Shown in pieces: positions 6,932 to 14,303 of a stretch of DNA of 14,468 nucleotides. A program made the translations under genes and the position numbers. Each line of letters starts with the position of its first letter. The first letter of the stretch is position 1. The notes under the pieces are model-generated. The model did no database searches. It saw only the letters and a program-made list of their open reading frames with translations, and was not told the DNA's origin. The stretch is taken from positions 1-14,468 of the forward strand of contig DAOUTC010000014.1 in NCBI GenBank assembly GCA_030626915.1. Direction: 5' to 3'. This DNA is from Dehalococcoidia bacterium. GTDB lineage: Bacteria; Chloroflexota; Dehalococcoidia; GIF9; AB-539-J10.

Positions 6932-9073
6932 ATGGCAAAACGGAAAACCGCATTTAGGTCAAAGCGAAAGAGAGTCAAAAGCCAAGCAAAGAGGGGGCCA
7001 TTTTTACGAAGGGCCACATTAATTATCATCATCATAGGCTTGCTGTATTACTTCAATTCTAGGCTTGGTCTAGTTTCTCAGGCTACTGCAGTATGGGAAG
7101 GTGCGCTTACCTTATTTGGCCTGGGATTAGCCATGATAGTCGCTGCGGTAGGTGTAGCAATCTGGGTGATATGGGGAGGACACTTCTCTGCCTCAGTAAG
7201 GCGATGGAACTGGTTTATGGGAGGGGTTATCTTGGCTTTAGCTGTGTGGGGAGCGCTTTCCTTTTTCTCTCCTGAAAAAGGCATTCTGAGCAGGGTTACA
7301 TTGGGGGGTAGATTTGGCCAGAGAATAGCCGGGGTTCCTGATATTATAGGAGGTATTCGAGTAGGAGGGCTTGTCCTTCTTGGCGTCCTTTTTATCGCTC
7401 CGAGGCAGACTTGGCGTGTGGTGACAGGGGCTGTTAGAGGTGGTTGGGGATTGCTGGTCAAAATTTCTAAACCTCGCCCCAAAGTTATTTCTCCTCAACC
7501 TGCCCCACCCAAAGCTATCTCCCCTGGAGAGCGCCCTAGCGTTACGGAGATGGTGGCCAAACCTGCTGTAGTCTCTCCTTCCCCTGTTAGCTACGAGCCG
7601 GCAGCGTGGCAATCTCGCCGTGAGCCGATTGTCACTCCCAGTGGATGGCAGCTTCCGCCTATTGATATCTTAGATAAACCTAGTGAGGTGGAGCTGAACA
7701 GAGATGATATTAACAAACGGGCTCGCTTGATTGAGGAAGCTTTAACTAGCTACGGTGTAGAAACTAAAGTGGTGCAAATAAACATGGGTCCTACTGTGAC
7801 ACAGTTTGGTGTCGAGCCTGGCTGGGATCGGAAATACAAGGAAATCAAGGAGAAAGGCCAAACGAGATTGGAGGAGATATCGAGGACCAGGGTTAGAGTA
7901 GACCGCATTACTTCTTTAGCTAATGACCTGGCTTTAGCCTTAGCTGCTCCCAGCATTAGAATCGAGGCTCCCGTGCCGGGAAAATCAATGGTGGGCATCG
8001 AGGTTCCTAACATAGTGTTTGGCTCAGTTGCTCTTCGCAGTGTGGTGGAGACCGCTGCCTTCCAGAAGATTAAGGCCAGGTCGAGACTAGCTATTGGCTT
8101 GGGCAAGGGTGCTGGTGGTGAGGCAGTGGCAGCAGATCTAGCCAGAATGCCTCATTTGCTCATTGCTGGAGCTACAGGCAGCGGCAAAACTGTTTGTCTT
8201 AATTCTGTTGTTTGTTGTTTACTTTTGCATAACAGCCCTGATGATGTGCGATTCATCCTGGTTGACCCAAAGAGAGTAGAACTGGTGGTCTTTAACGGAA
8301 TACCTCATTTGGTTGCTCCTGTAGTTGTGGATACTGATAGAGCTATAAAGGCGCTGAGGTGGCTTAATCAGGAGATGGACAATAGATATCGCCTCTTTGC
8401 TCAGGCAGGAGTACGCAATATCGAGGGTTATAACAAAGACCGCTCACCTGGCGAGGGATTACCTTACTTGGTGCTGGCCATTGATGAACTGGCCGACTTG
8501 ATGATGGCAGCCTTTGACGAGGTAGAGCATGCCCTTTGTCGCTTAGCTCAGCTAGCTCGAGCTACCGGTATTCATCTTATTGTAGCTACTCAACGGCCTT
8601 CAGTAGATGTAGTTACAGGGCTTATTAAAGCTAATTTCCCTACCCGCCTTAGCTTTGCAGTTACCTCTCAAGTAGATTCGCGTACTATCCTGGATATGGT
8701 TGGTGCTGAGAAGTTGCTGGGTAGGGGTGATATGCTCTATATGCCTAGTGAAGCTAGTAGGCCAAAGCGCCTCCAAGGGAGCTTTATTTCCGATGCTGAA
8801 ATCGAGAGATTGGTATATTTCTGGGGGAACCAGCGTGAACCAAAGGTGAGTTATGTTAACTTTGACGAAGTAGCTGTACCTATCACTCTAAGTCAGAAGA
8901 TAGCTTCAGCTCCCGACCCTCTATTGGAGGAGGCAAAGCGTTTAGCACGAGAGCATAGGCATGTATCTACCTCTTTCTTGCAACGGCGACTTCGTGTTGG
9001 CTATCCCCGAGCTGCTCGCCTCATGGAAACATTAGAACAGGAAGGCTTGGTTGAAATCAAATCTCAAAGATAA
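6932..9073 (+). CDS. ftsK: FtsK/SpoIIIE DNA translocase
   Basis: The 713-residue product is a membrane-anchored, ATP-driven double-stranded DNA pump that clears chromosome ends through the division septum. The basic N-terminus is followed by four likely membrane helices (about 28-41, 58-81, 95-112 and 141-157), then a short proline-rich linker (about 180-230). The linker is short compared with that of E. coli FtsK. The alpha/beta motor carries Walker A GATGSGKT (413-420) and Walker B with Asp518-Glu519 (LVLAIDELADLMM), plus 'ATQRPSVDVVTGLIKANFPTR'. The last about 55 residues form the gamma winged helix that reads polar DNA signals (STSFLQRRLRVGYPRAARLM). The start ATG 6932 lies 12 bases after the rnj stop with only a weak AGGA. 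The gene converges with the apgM remnant. Confidence 0.96.
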   Translation: MAKRKTAFRSKRKRVKSQAKRGPFLRRATLIIIIIGLLYYFNSRLGLVSQATAVWEGALTLFGLGLAMIVAAVGVAIWVIWGGHFSASVRRWNWFMGGVILALAVWGALSFFSPEKGILSRVTLGGRFGQRIAGVPDIIGGIRVGGLVLLGVLFIAPRQTWRVVTGAVRGGWGLLVKISKPRPKVISPQPAPPKAISPGERPSVTEMVAKPAVVSPSPVSYEPAAWQSRREPIVTPSGWQLPPIDILDKPSEVELNRDDINKRARLIEEALTSYGVETKVVQINMGPTVTQFGVEPGWDRKYKEIKEKGQTRLEEISRTRVRVDRITSLANDLALALAAPSIRIEAPVPGKSMVGIEVPNIVFGSVALRSVVETAAFQKIKARSRLAIGLGKGAGGEAVAADLARMPHLLIAGATGSGKTVCLNSVVCCLLLHNSPDDVRFILVDPKRVELVVFNGIPHLVAPVVVDTDRAIKALRWLNQEMDNRYRLFAQAGVRNIEGYNKDRSPGEGLPYLVLAIDELADLMMAAFDEVEHALCRLAQLARATGIHLIVATQRPSVDVVTGLIKANFPTRLSFAVTSQVDSRTILDMVGAEKLLGRGDMLYMPSEASRPKRLQGSFISDAEIERLVYFWGNQREPKVSYVNFDEVAVPITLSQKIASAPDPLLEEAKRLAREHRHVSTSFLQRRLRVGYPRAARLMETLEQEGLVEIKSQR

Positions 9074-9160
9074 AAAATCAAAATTACAGGTCAAAACTTA
9101 AAAACTTTTGACTTTTGCTTTGCATCTTTGCCTTTTGCATTTTAATCTTTTATTTAGCTT
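9071..9160 (+). repeat. AT-rich imperfect palindrome between ftsK and the apgM remnant
   Basis: The left end GATAAAAAATCAAAATTACA (9069-9088) resembles the reverse complement of the right end (AATAAAAGATTAAAATGCAA). Inside, GTCAAAA (9090-9096) pairs with TTTTGAC (9106-9112) around a nine-base loop. It sits exactly between two convergent coding remnants and could act as a weak bidirectional terminator, although the stem is AT-rich and not a classical one. Confidence 0.45.
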
Positions 9161-9162
9161 TG

Positions 9163-9828
9163 CTAGGCACCAAACTTATCCAGTTTTAAAGCGTTAGCCA
9201 TAGCTAGAGGCATAATCTCTATAGCGGGAAAGCGTCCCAACCCACCTTGAAGACAAGCTCGTTCTGAAAACTCGCTTACTCTATCAGGAAAACACCATTT
9301 GGACCTCAGCATGAAAGGGACCGGATGCCAGCTATGCATGGCTAAGGTTGCTGGAGTGGAATGGTCTCCAGTAATAATGAGGACATCAGGATTTAAGTTG
9401 AGCAGGTTAGGAAGAGCATTATCAACTTCCTCAATAGCTTGAACTTTAGCCTTGAAGTTGCCATCCTCTCCTTTGGAATCAGTCCTTTTAAAGTGGATAA
9501 AGAAGAAATCATAATCTTTATAGTAGCGATGCAAGTTTTCAAGCTGGTCCGTTATATTGTTGCCTGCTGGCAGTATTCGCATTCCTACTAGCCTGGCCAA
9601 GCCGCAATACATAGGATATACAGCAATAGCAGCAGGTTTTAACTTGTAAATCTCGGTCATAGAGGGGATATCTGGGAGGTGAGAAAAGCCGCGCATAAGC
9701 ACCATATTGGCTGAAGGAATAGCATTGCCGGCCCTTCGCCCCTTATCACTCTGAGCCCTCTGTTCCTTGTCATTCTGAGGGAGAGAAGCGACCGAAGAAT
9801 CTCGCTCAGGATAAACTCCGCGAAGCAA
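9163..9828 (-). pseudogene. apgM: C-terminal half of archaeal-type phosphoglycerate mutase
   Basis: The minus-strand frame ends at 9163 and reads backwards from about 9735 as the C-terminal half of the 2,3-bisphosphoglycerate-independent phosphoglycerate mutase of the ApgM family: 'MVLMRGFSHLPDIPSMTEIYKLKPAAIAVYPMYCGLARLVGM', 'FFFIHFKRTDSKGEDGNFKAKVQAIEEVD', the metal-site 'ITGDHSTPATLAMHSWHPVP', 'GGLGRFPAIEIMPLAMA' and the typical terminal KFGA. ApgM is normally about 400 residues; here only about 190 remain. The N-terminal half with the first metal ligands and catalytic serine is missing and does not appear upstream. The first about 30 codons of the open frame (RGVYPERDSSVASLPQNDKE) are repeat sequence. 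Glycolytic activity is not expected from this fragment. Confidence 0.85.
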
Positions 9829-9833
9829 TCTCT
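9741..9833 (+). repeat. Dispersed repeat at the apgM/aroB junction (half element)
   Basis: GTCATTCTGAGGGAG at 9769 and the following bases to 9833 align with 11974-12037 with four mismatches and one single-base gap. The right half of that fuller element, which ends in the inverted GTGAC terminus, is absent here and is replaced by aroB-like coding sequence. A second, degenerate TCACTCTGAG unit lies at about 9746-9755. The element sits exactly where two head-to-head gene fragments meet. Confidence 0.8.
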
Positions 9834-9977
9834 GAGGTAGTGAGAGCTATGGAGCTGGACAAGAAGACTAGAGCGAAGGCAATTCGTTGGGTGCTTTTGA
9901 CAGATATAGGGCAAACGACAATTCGTAGCGATGTGTCCCGGCAGGAAGTGTTAAGTGTTCTTCAGGAGCTATTATGA
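9834..9977 (+). pseudogene. aroB: C-terminal remnant of 3-dehydroquinate synthase
   Basis: The plus-strand frame 9834-9977 encodes EVVRAMELDKKTRAKAIRWV followed by LLTDIGQTTIRSDVSRQEVLSVLQELL and a TGA stop. AroB proteins end in just this way: 'EAMxxDKKxxxxxIRxVLLxxIGxxxxRxDVxxxxVxxALxxL'. A whole AroB is about 350 residues; only about 47 are left. Upstream, the frame continues without a stop into the dispersed repeat (9769-9833) and then into minus-strand apgM sequence, so no start or catalytic part remains. The fragment is too short to show the enzyme's active site, so the assignment rests on this C-terminal pattern only. Confidence 0.7.
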
Positions 9978-10031
9978 CTACGATGTCACTGCGAGTGGCT
10001 GTTCTTCGAGTCACAACGACAGCAAGCTAAA
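9978..10031. other. Degenerate repeat sequence
   Basis: The segment GATGTCACTGCGAGTGGCTG near 9983-10002 resembles a worn copy of the 'GTCATTGCGAG...' repeat seen at 14238-14265. No coding sequence is supported between the aroB remnant and the hairpin element. Confidence 0.3.
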
Positions 10032-10084
10032 TGTAGTGGCGGAGTTCATCTCCGCCTCGGTGGGGGACAAGCCCCGACCCTACG
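10032..10084 (+). repeat. Double-hairpin element upstream of aspS
   Basis: Fifty-three bases match the reverse complement of 12095-12147 at 51 positions with no gap. Two hairpins are visible: GGCGGAG-TTCAT-CTCCGCC with seven perfect pairs, and a GGGG...CCCC stem (GTGGGGGACAAGCCCCGAC) that is imperfect in this copy. Such GC-rich paired stems could terminate or insulate transcription. Confidence 0.85.
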
Positions 10085-10104
10085 GGGCACTGGCAATACT
10101 ATAA

Positions 10105-10133
10105 TTGAATGAAAGCCTCTCATAGGCTATAAT
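10105..10133 (+). promoter_or_regulatory. Promoter of aspS
   Basis: TTGAAT (10105-10110), a 17-base spacer and a perfect TATAAT (10128-10133). Transcription should start near 10139-10140, giving a leader of about 20 bases that carries AAGGAGG (10148-10154). No T-box or other leader structure can fit in so short a leader. Confidence 0.7.
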
Positions 10134-10159
10134 CGCCACACAGGTAAAAGGAGGCTATT

Positions 10160-11932
10160 TTGCTCAAGAGCCATAGTTGTGCTGAACTAAGGGAAAAACA
10201 TGCGGGCCAGAAGGTAATTTTGGCTGGCTGGGTGCATCGGCGTCGCGACCACGGTGGTATGGCATTCATTGACCTGCGAGATAGCAGTGGCATAGTCCAG
10301 GTAGTGCTCAATCCGCAAATATCACCACAGGCATATCAGGTAGCTAGCTCGCTCCGCAATGAATATGTAGTTCAGGTTGAGGGAGAAGTTGTTTCCCGTC
10401 CCAAAGGTACAGAGAACCCTAAATTGGTCACCGGGGGGATTGAGGTCATAGCTCAAAAAGCAGTCATATTTAATCCATCAGAAACACCCCCCTTTTATAT
10501 AAATGAGGATGTGGAGGTGGAGGAAAGCCTTTGCCTGGAAAATCGTTACTTGTATTTAAGAAGGCCTAGGATGAGGGATAACATTATCCTGCGTCACAGG
10601 ATAGTAAAGTTCATGCGGGATTTCCTGGATGCCAGGGGCTTTATTGAGGTAGAAACGCCTATTTTGATTAAGAGCACTCCAGAGGGAGCTCGGGATTACC
10701 TCGTGCCCAGTCGGCTCAACCCGGGAAAATTTTATGCCCTGCCACAATCTCCACAGCAACTCAAACAACTACTTATGGTGGCTGGTTTGGAAAAGTATTT
10801 TCAGATAGCCAAATGCTTTCGAGACGAAGACTCGAGGGCTGACCGCCAGCCTGAGTTCACCCAGCTAGATTTAGAAGAGAGCTTTGTAGAGGAAGGTGAC
10901 ATATTGCAACTTATGGAGGAACTTCTTACCTCGCTGGTGGAAACGGTTAAGCCAGCCATGAAGGTATTAAAGCCCTTCCCACGCTTCTCCTATAGGGAAG
11001 CAATGGAACGCTATGGCACGGATAAACCAGATGTGAGGTTTGACCTGGAGCTTAAAGACATCTCTGACATTGCTGCTCAGACTGACTTTGCAGTTTTCCG
11101 CTCTGCTATTGCCACGGGGGGAAAGGTAAAGGGTATATGTGTTCCAGGCTATGCTGGGCTGCAGCGCCATCAACTGGATGAGCTGCTCAATCTGGCTAAA
11201 AGTTGTGGGGCTGAAGGTTTAATTGCCATAGCGCTAGATGGGGTTAAGTCAGCCGCTGCCAAACATTTGACTCCAGCCCAGTTGAAGGATATAGCTAGCA
11301 GGTTCAAGGCCAAGCCCGGCGACCTTTTGCTCCTTGTGGCCGATAAGTCGGAGATAGTTAATAAAACACTTGATGAGCTACGTCGTGAAATGGCAAGGCG
11401 TCTTAATTTAGCTGAGGCTGATTTGCTGGCTTTTGCCTTCGTAGTTGATTTTCCCCTACTGGAATGGAGCCAAACCACAAATCGCTGGGAGTCCATGCAT
11501 CATCCTTTTACTGCTCCTCGACGGGAAGATATACCACTGCTGGATACAGAGCCAGGCAAAGTCTACGCCCGGCACTATGATTTGGTGTGCAATGGCTGTG
11601 AGCTTGGCAGCGGCAGCATCAGAATTCACCAGCGTCAGCTCCAGGAGAAAATATTTAAACTCCTTGGTTACAGTAAAGAAGAAATGAAACACCGTTTTGG
11701 ACATTTCCTCAGGGCCTTGGAATATGGAGCACCGCCGCACGGTGGTATCGCTATCGGTCTGGACCGCCTGGTGATGCTGCTGGCTGGAGAGCAGAGTATA
11801 AGGGAAGTTATCGCCTTTCCTAAAAATCAAAATGCTGTTGACCTGATGTTCGATACTCCTTCGTATGTGGATAAGAATCAGCTTGATGAGCTAAATCTTA
11901 AGTTAAAGCACGAGATAATCACCGGCTCTTAG
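10160..11932 (+). CDS. aspS: Aspartyl-tRNA synthetase
   Basis: The 590-residue product is a bacterial-type class II AspRS, which charges tRNA with aspartate. Domains in order: an N-terminal anticodon-binding OB fold (about 1-105), the catalytic core with motif 2 from Arg221 (RDEDSRADRQPEFTQLDLE), a bacterial GAD insertion (about 295-415), and motif 3 GGIAIGLDRL (528-537). 'TPEGARDYLVPSR' and 'FYALPQSPQQLKQLLM' are highly conserved. The start is TTG 10160, five bases behind AAGGAGG; no ATG fits the conserved N-terminus. His31 in RRRDHGG is the residue linked with non-discriminating AspRS, whereas E. coli has leucine there, so the enzyme may also charge tRNA-Asn. The gene is monocistronic by appearance and is flanked by inverted hairpin elements. 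Confidence 0.97.
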   Translation: MLKSHSCAELREKHAGQKVILAGWVHRRRDHGGMAFIDLRDSSGIVQVVLNPQISPQAYQVASSLRNEYVVQVEGEVVSRPKGTENPKLVTGGIEVIAQKAVIFNPSETPPFYINEDVEVEESLCLENRYLYLRRPRMRDNIILRHRIVKFMRDFLDARGFIEVETPILIKSTPEGARDYLVPSRLNPGKFYALPQSPQQLKQLLMVAGLEKYFQIAKCFRDEDSRADRQPEFTQLDLEESFVEEGDILQLMEELLTSLVETVKPAMKVLKPFPRFSYREAMERYGTDKPDVRFDLELKDISDIAAQTDFAVFRSAIATGGKVKGICVPGYAGLQRHQLDELLNLAKSCGAEGLIAIALDGVKSAAAKHLTPAQLKDIASRFKAKPGDLLLLVADKSEIVNKTLDELRREMARRLNLAEADLLAFAFVVDFPLLEWSQTTNRWESMHHPFTAPRREDIPLLDTEPGKVYARHYDLVCNGCELGSGSIRIHQRQLQEKIFKLLGYSKEEMKHRFGHFLRALEYGAPPHGGIAIGLDRLVMLLAGEQSIREVIAFPKNQNAVDLMFDTPSYVDKNQLDELNLKLKHEIITGS

Positions 11933-11973
11933 CCCACAGAGGCGAAAAATGAAGGGTAACTGTTTGCCTTGCT

Positions 11974-12075
11974 GTCATTCTGAGGGAGTGAAGCGAGCGA
12001 AGAATCTCGCGCAGGTTAAACTCCGCGAGGAATCTCTAACATTCTTTTTAGACCCTTCGCTTCGCTCAGGGTGAC
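11974..12075 (+). repeat. MITE-like palindromic element
   Basis: The element begins GTCATTCTGAGGGAGTGAAG and ends in the inverse of GTCACCCTGAGCGAAGCGAA, giving imperfect terminal inverted repeats of about 25 bases around a core with AAGAATCTCGCGCAGG. It has no coding capacity. Its first 64 bases recur at 9769-9833. Size and structure suggest a non-autonomous mobile repeat; no target-site duplication is clear. Confidence 0.7.
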
Positions 12076-12094
12076 AAGGTATGAGCGCAGGGCT

Positions 12095-12147
12095 CGTAGG
12101 GTCGGGGCTTGTCCCCGACCAAGGCGGAGATGAACTCCGCCACTACA
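12095..12147 (-). repeat. Double-hairpin element downstream of aspS (inverted copy)
   Basis: This is the inverted partner of 10032-10084 (51 of 53 bases). Both stems are perfect here: GTCGGGG-CTTGT-CCCCGAC (12101-12119) and GGCGGAG-ATGAA-CTCCGCC (12123-12141). It lies between aspS and tig and may end aspS transcription, although no T-run follows. Confidence 0.85.
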
Positions 12148-12198
12148 ATTAACGCTGGAATGGCATAAAGTTGTGGAACAAACTTTGAGGTGTGAAAT

Positions 12199-13497
12199 AT
12201 GAAAATAAGCAGTGAAAAGATGGAAAATTGCCAGGTGTGGCTTAATATAGAGGCCGAAGCTGGTGAACTGGAAAAATCTTTAGATGAAGCTTACCACCAC
12301 CTGGTGAGCAAAGTCTCTATCTCTGGCTTCCGTAAAGGAAAGGCGCCACGAGCTATTTTAGAGCAGTATGTAGGCAAAGATGCTTTGCTAAAGGAAGCAC
12401 TGGAGCATCTGATACCACAGCTTTATGAGCAGGCAATTGCCTCGCAGCAGATTGAAGCTATTGCTGCACCACAAATAGAGCTTATTCAAAATGAGCCCTT
12501 AGTTTTCAAAGCCATTGTGCCTCTTAAGCCCGAAGTTAAGCTTGGCGATTATCACCATATAGAGCTAAAACCTGAGCCTATAGAAGTTGGTGATAAGGAA
12601 ATTGAGGCAGCTATTGAAGAGCTTCGGCAGCAGCAGGCAGTATTACTACCTGTGGAGCGTCCTGTTCAGCCTGGTGATTTCGTCACCATCAACGTTGAAG
12701 CCAGTGTGGAAGGCAAGCCATTTCTAAACCATAAAGATTTGTTATATGAGGTGGATAGCAATTCAACTTTCCCCTTACCTGGATTTGCCTCAAATTTGCT
12801 GGATGTGAAGAAAAACGAGAAGAAAATTTTCAGTATGAAGGTCCCCGATGATTATAGTATTAAAGAATTTTGCGGCCAGGAATGCTCTTTCAAAATCATG
12901 GTTACTGAGATAAAGGAGAAACAATTACCTCAGTTAGATGACGAATTTGCGCAGAGCTGTAATTATGCTGATTTAGCTCAACTGAGGGAAAAGGCAGCGG
13001 CTTATTTGAGAACTAAGGCTGAAGAGAAAAGCCGTCTGGAGCTAAGACGAAAAGCTATAGATGCTGTGGTGGAACTCAGTCAGGTGGACTATCCCCCTGT
13101 TTTAGAAGATAGGGAAATTGACAGCCTTCTTAAGGATGAAGCACAGCGTTTTGGCTACCGTGAGGTGGAAGATTATCTGAAAAGAGTCAATAAGACAGAG
13201 GAAGAACTCAGACAGGAATTGCGTCCTATAGCTAAGAAGCGAATTGCTAATACCCTGGTTGTGGATAAAGTGGCTGAGGAAGAAAAAATTGAAATTACCG
13301 CCTTAGAAGTAGATAATAAGGTGGAGGAAATTATAAACAAGGCTGAGGATAAGGAGAAAATGCAGAAGTTTCTTGCCTTGCCTCAGGTTAGAAAGTCAAT
13401 TGCTGAGTCTCTACGCACTGAGAAGACCATAAACCGGCTGGTGCTGATAGCGAGCGGAAACCCTCACCTAACCTCTCCCTTGAAGGGAGAGGAATAA
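12199..13497 (+). CDS. tig: Trigger factor
   Basis: The 432-residue product is the ribosome-bound chaperone that meets nascent chains at the tunnel exit. The N-terminal domain (about 1-112) carries the ribosome-docking signature from Gly43: GFRKGKAPRAILEQYVG. An FKBP-type prolyl isomerase domain follows at about 151-242 (QPGDFVTINVEASVEGKPF to FKIMVTEIKEKQLPQLDDEFAQS), with some usual FKBP positions altered, and a helical C-terminal arm runs to about residue 420. The start ATG 12199 has GAGGTG upstream at suitable distance. The last 12 codons (NPHLTSPLKGEE) and the stop come from a palindromic repeat, so the natural C-terminus has been replaced. clpP follows directly, a common arrangement that links folding and degradation. 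Confidence 0.96.
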   Translation: MKISSEKMENCQVWLNIEAEAGELEKSLDEAYHHLVSKVSISGFRKGKAPRAILEQYVGKDALLKEALEHLIPQLYEQAIASQQIEAIAAPQIELIQNEPLVFKAIVPLKPEVKLGDYHHIELKPEPIEVGDKEIEAAIEELRQQQAVLLPVERPVQPGDFVTINVEASVEGKPFLNHKDLLYEVDSNSTFPLPGFASNLLDVKKNEKKIFSMKVPDDYSIKEFCGQECSFKIMVTEIKEKQLPQLDDEFAQSCNYADLAQLREKAAAYLRTKAEEKSRLELRRKAIDAVVELSQVDYPPVLEDREIDSLLKDEAQRFGYREVEDYLKRVNKTEEELRQELRPIAKKRIANTLVVDKVAEEEKIEITALEVDNKVEEIINKAEDKEKMQKFLALPQVRKSIAESLRTEKTINRLVLIASGNPHLTSPLKGEE

Positions 13498-13506
13498 GGA
13501 GAGGGT
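13461..13506 (+). repeat. Palindromic repeat forming the 3' end of tig
   Basis: CCCTCACCTAACCTCTCCCT (13461-13480) pairs with AGGGAGAGGAATAAGGAGAG followed by GGT. It is the same family as 2551-2595 and 14181-14218. The tig stop codon TAA (13495-13497) lies in its right arm. The hairpin falls in the tig-clpP junction and could affect clpP translation or mRNA processing. Confidence 0.8.
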
Positions 13507-13552
13507 GATAAAGGGGGTGAGGTTGATAAATAGTAAAAGCGAAGGAGGTATG

Positions 13553-14158
13553 ATGGACATAGTATCTCAAGTGATAATTCCCACGGTAACTGAGGCTGGT
13601 GCTCGCGGTGAGCGTGTCTTTGACATATATTCCCTTTTACTGAGGGAGAGAATTGTTTTCCTGGGCACACCTATAAACGACCAAATAGCTAACCTCATTA
13701 TTGCCCAGCTCCTTTATCTGGAAAGGGAAGACCCGGACAAGGATATAAGCCTTTACATCCATTGCCCTGGCGGTGTGATTAGCGCTGGATTGGCTATCTA
13801 CGATACCATGCAGCTTCTTCGGTGTCCTGTTTCCACTATTTGCGTTGGTCTGGCAGCCAGCATGGGCACTTTGCTTCTTTGTGCCGGCACCAAAGGCAAG
13901 AGGTATGCCCTGCCTAACTCCACCATACATCTTCACCAGGCGGTTGGTGGTGCTCAAGGCCAAGCTGCCGATATTGAAATTGCTGCCAGGGAAATTATGC
14001 GCATGCAAGAAAGAATCCGCAATATCATTGCTAAACATACCGGTCAGAGTGTGGAGAAGATTGCCCACGATACTGATAGAGACTTTTATCTCGACCCCCA
14101 GCAAGCGATGGAATATGGTCTGATTGACGAGGTACTGGCTAAGCCGGAGAAGAAATGA
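13553..14158 (+). CDS. clpP: ATP-dependent Clp protease proteolytic subunit
   Basis: The 201-residue product is ClpP, the serine peptidase that forms a barrel of two heptamers and works with ClpX or other Clp ATPases. The catalytic triad is complete: Ser103 (GLAASMGT), His128 (HLHQAVGG) and Asp177 (DRDFYL), with the same spacing as in E. coli ClpP. The start is taken at ATG 13553 (MDIVSQVIIPTV), four bases behind AAGGAGG (13542-13548); ATG 13550 is also in frame but too close to the ribosome site. An upstream GTG at 13505 lies beside the repeat and would add 16 residues with no family resemblance. No clpX is seen before the window ends; a small membrane-protein gene follows instead. Confidence 0.97.
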   Translation: MDIVSQVIIPTVTEAGARGERVFDIYSLLLRERIVFLGTPINDQIANLIIAQLLYLEREDPDKDISLYIHCPGGVISAGLAIYDTMQLLRCPVSTICVGLAASMGTLLLCAGTKGKRYALPNSTIHLHQAVGGAQGQAADIEIAAREIMRMQERIRNIIAKHTGQSVEKIAHDTDRDFYLDPQQAMEYGLIDEVLAKPEKK

Positions 14159-14180
14159 AACCCTTGTTATTGGGCTGAAT

Positions 14181-14218
14181 TTCCTCTCCCTTGACGGGAG
14201 AGGATTAAGGTGAGGGTG
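14181..14218 (+). repeat. Palindromic repeat after clpP
   Basis: TTCCTCTCCC (14181-14190), a TTGAC loop and GGGAGAGGATTAAGGTGAGG form the same hairpin family found in tldD, pmbA and tig. Here it is intergenic, 22 bases past the clpP stop, and could serve as part of a terminator. Confidence 0.75.
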
Positions 14219-14237
14219 AACGACACTCTTCCCTTTT

Positions 14238-14265
14238 GTCATTGCGAGCGGAGCGTGGCAATCTC
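14238..14265 (+). repeat. Dispersed repeat, GTCATTGCGAG type
   Basis: GTCATTGCGAGCGGAGCGTG followed by GCAATCTC is a short repeat of the kind scattered through many bacterial genomes. A worn relative may lie near 9985-10002. Confidence 0.5.
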
Positions 14266-14303
14266 ATCTCCTGCTACAGGTTGATGCTAAGGGGGTAAAT
14301 TAG

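Noticed and set aside
7078..7612. Two long minus-strand open frames opposite the ftsK membrane region
   Set aside because: They overlap the membrane helices and linker of FtsK, are rich in Pro, Thr and Arg as antisense frames often are, and have no ribosome sites or recognisable motifs.
10100..10105. TATAAT at 10100-10105 as an aspS -10 box
   Set aside because: No -35 match lies 16-18 bases upstream; the next TATAAT at 10128 has TTGAAT at exactly 17 bases.
11456..11830. 124-codon minus-strand frame opposite aspS
   Set aside because: It lies over AspRS catalytic motifs on the other strand and has no recognisable features.
12141..12198. Promoter for tig in the short gap after the hairpin element
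   Set aside because: TACAAT at 12144 and CATAAA near 12163 have no -35 partner at a convincing spacing, so no promoter is listed.
13505..13552. GTG 13505 as clpP start
   Set aside because: The extra residues come from sequence at the edge of the palindromic repeat, whereas AAGGAGG points to ATG 13553.
13637..14242. 201-codon minus-strand open frame opposite clpP
   Set aside because: It lies antisense to a clear clpP, begins in a palindromic repeat (peptide HPHLNPLPSRERK) and shows no family pattern.
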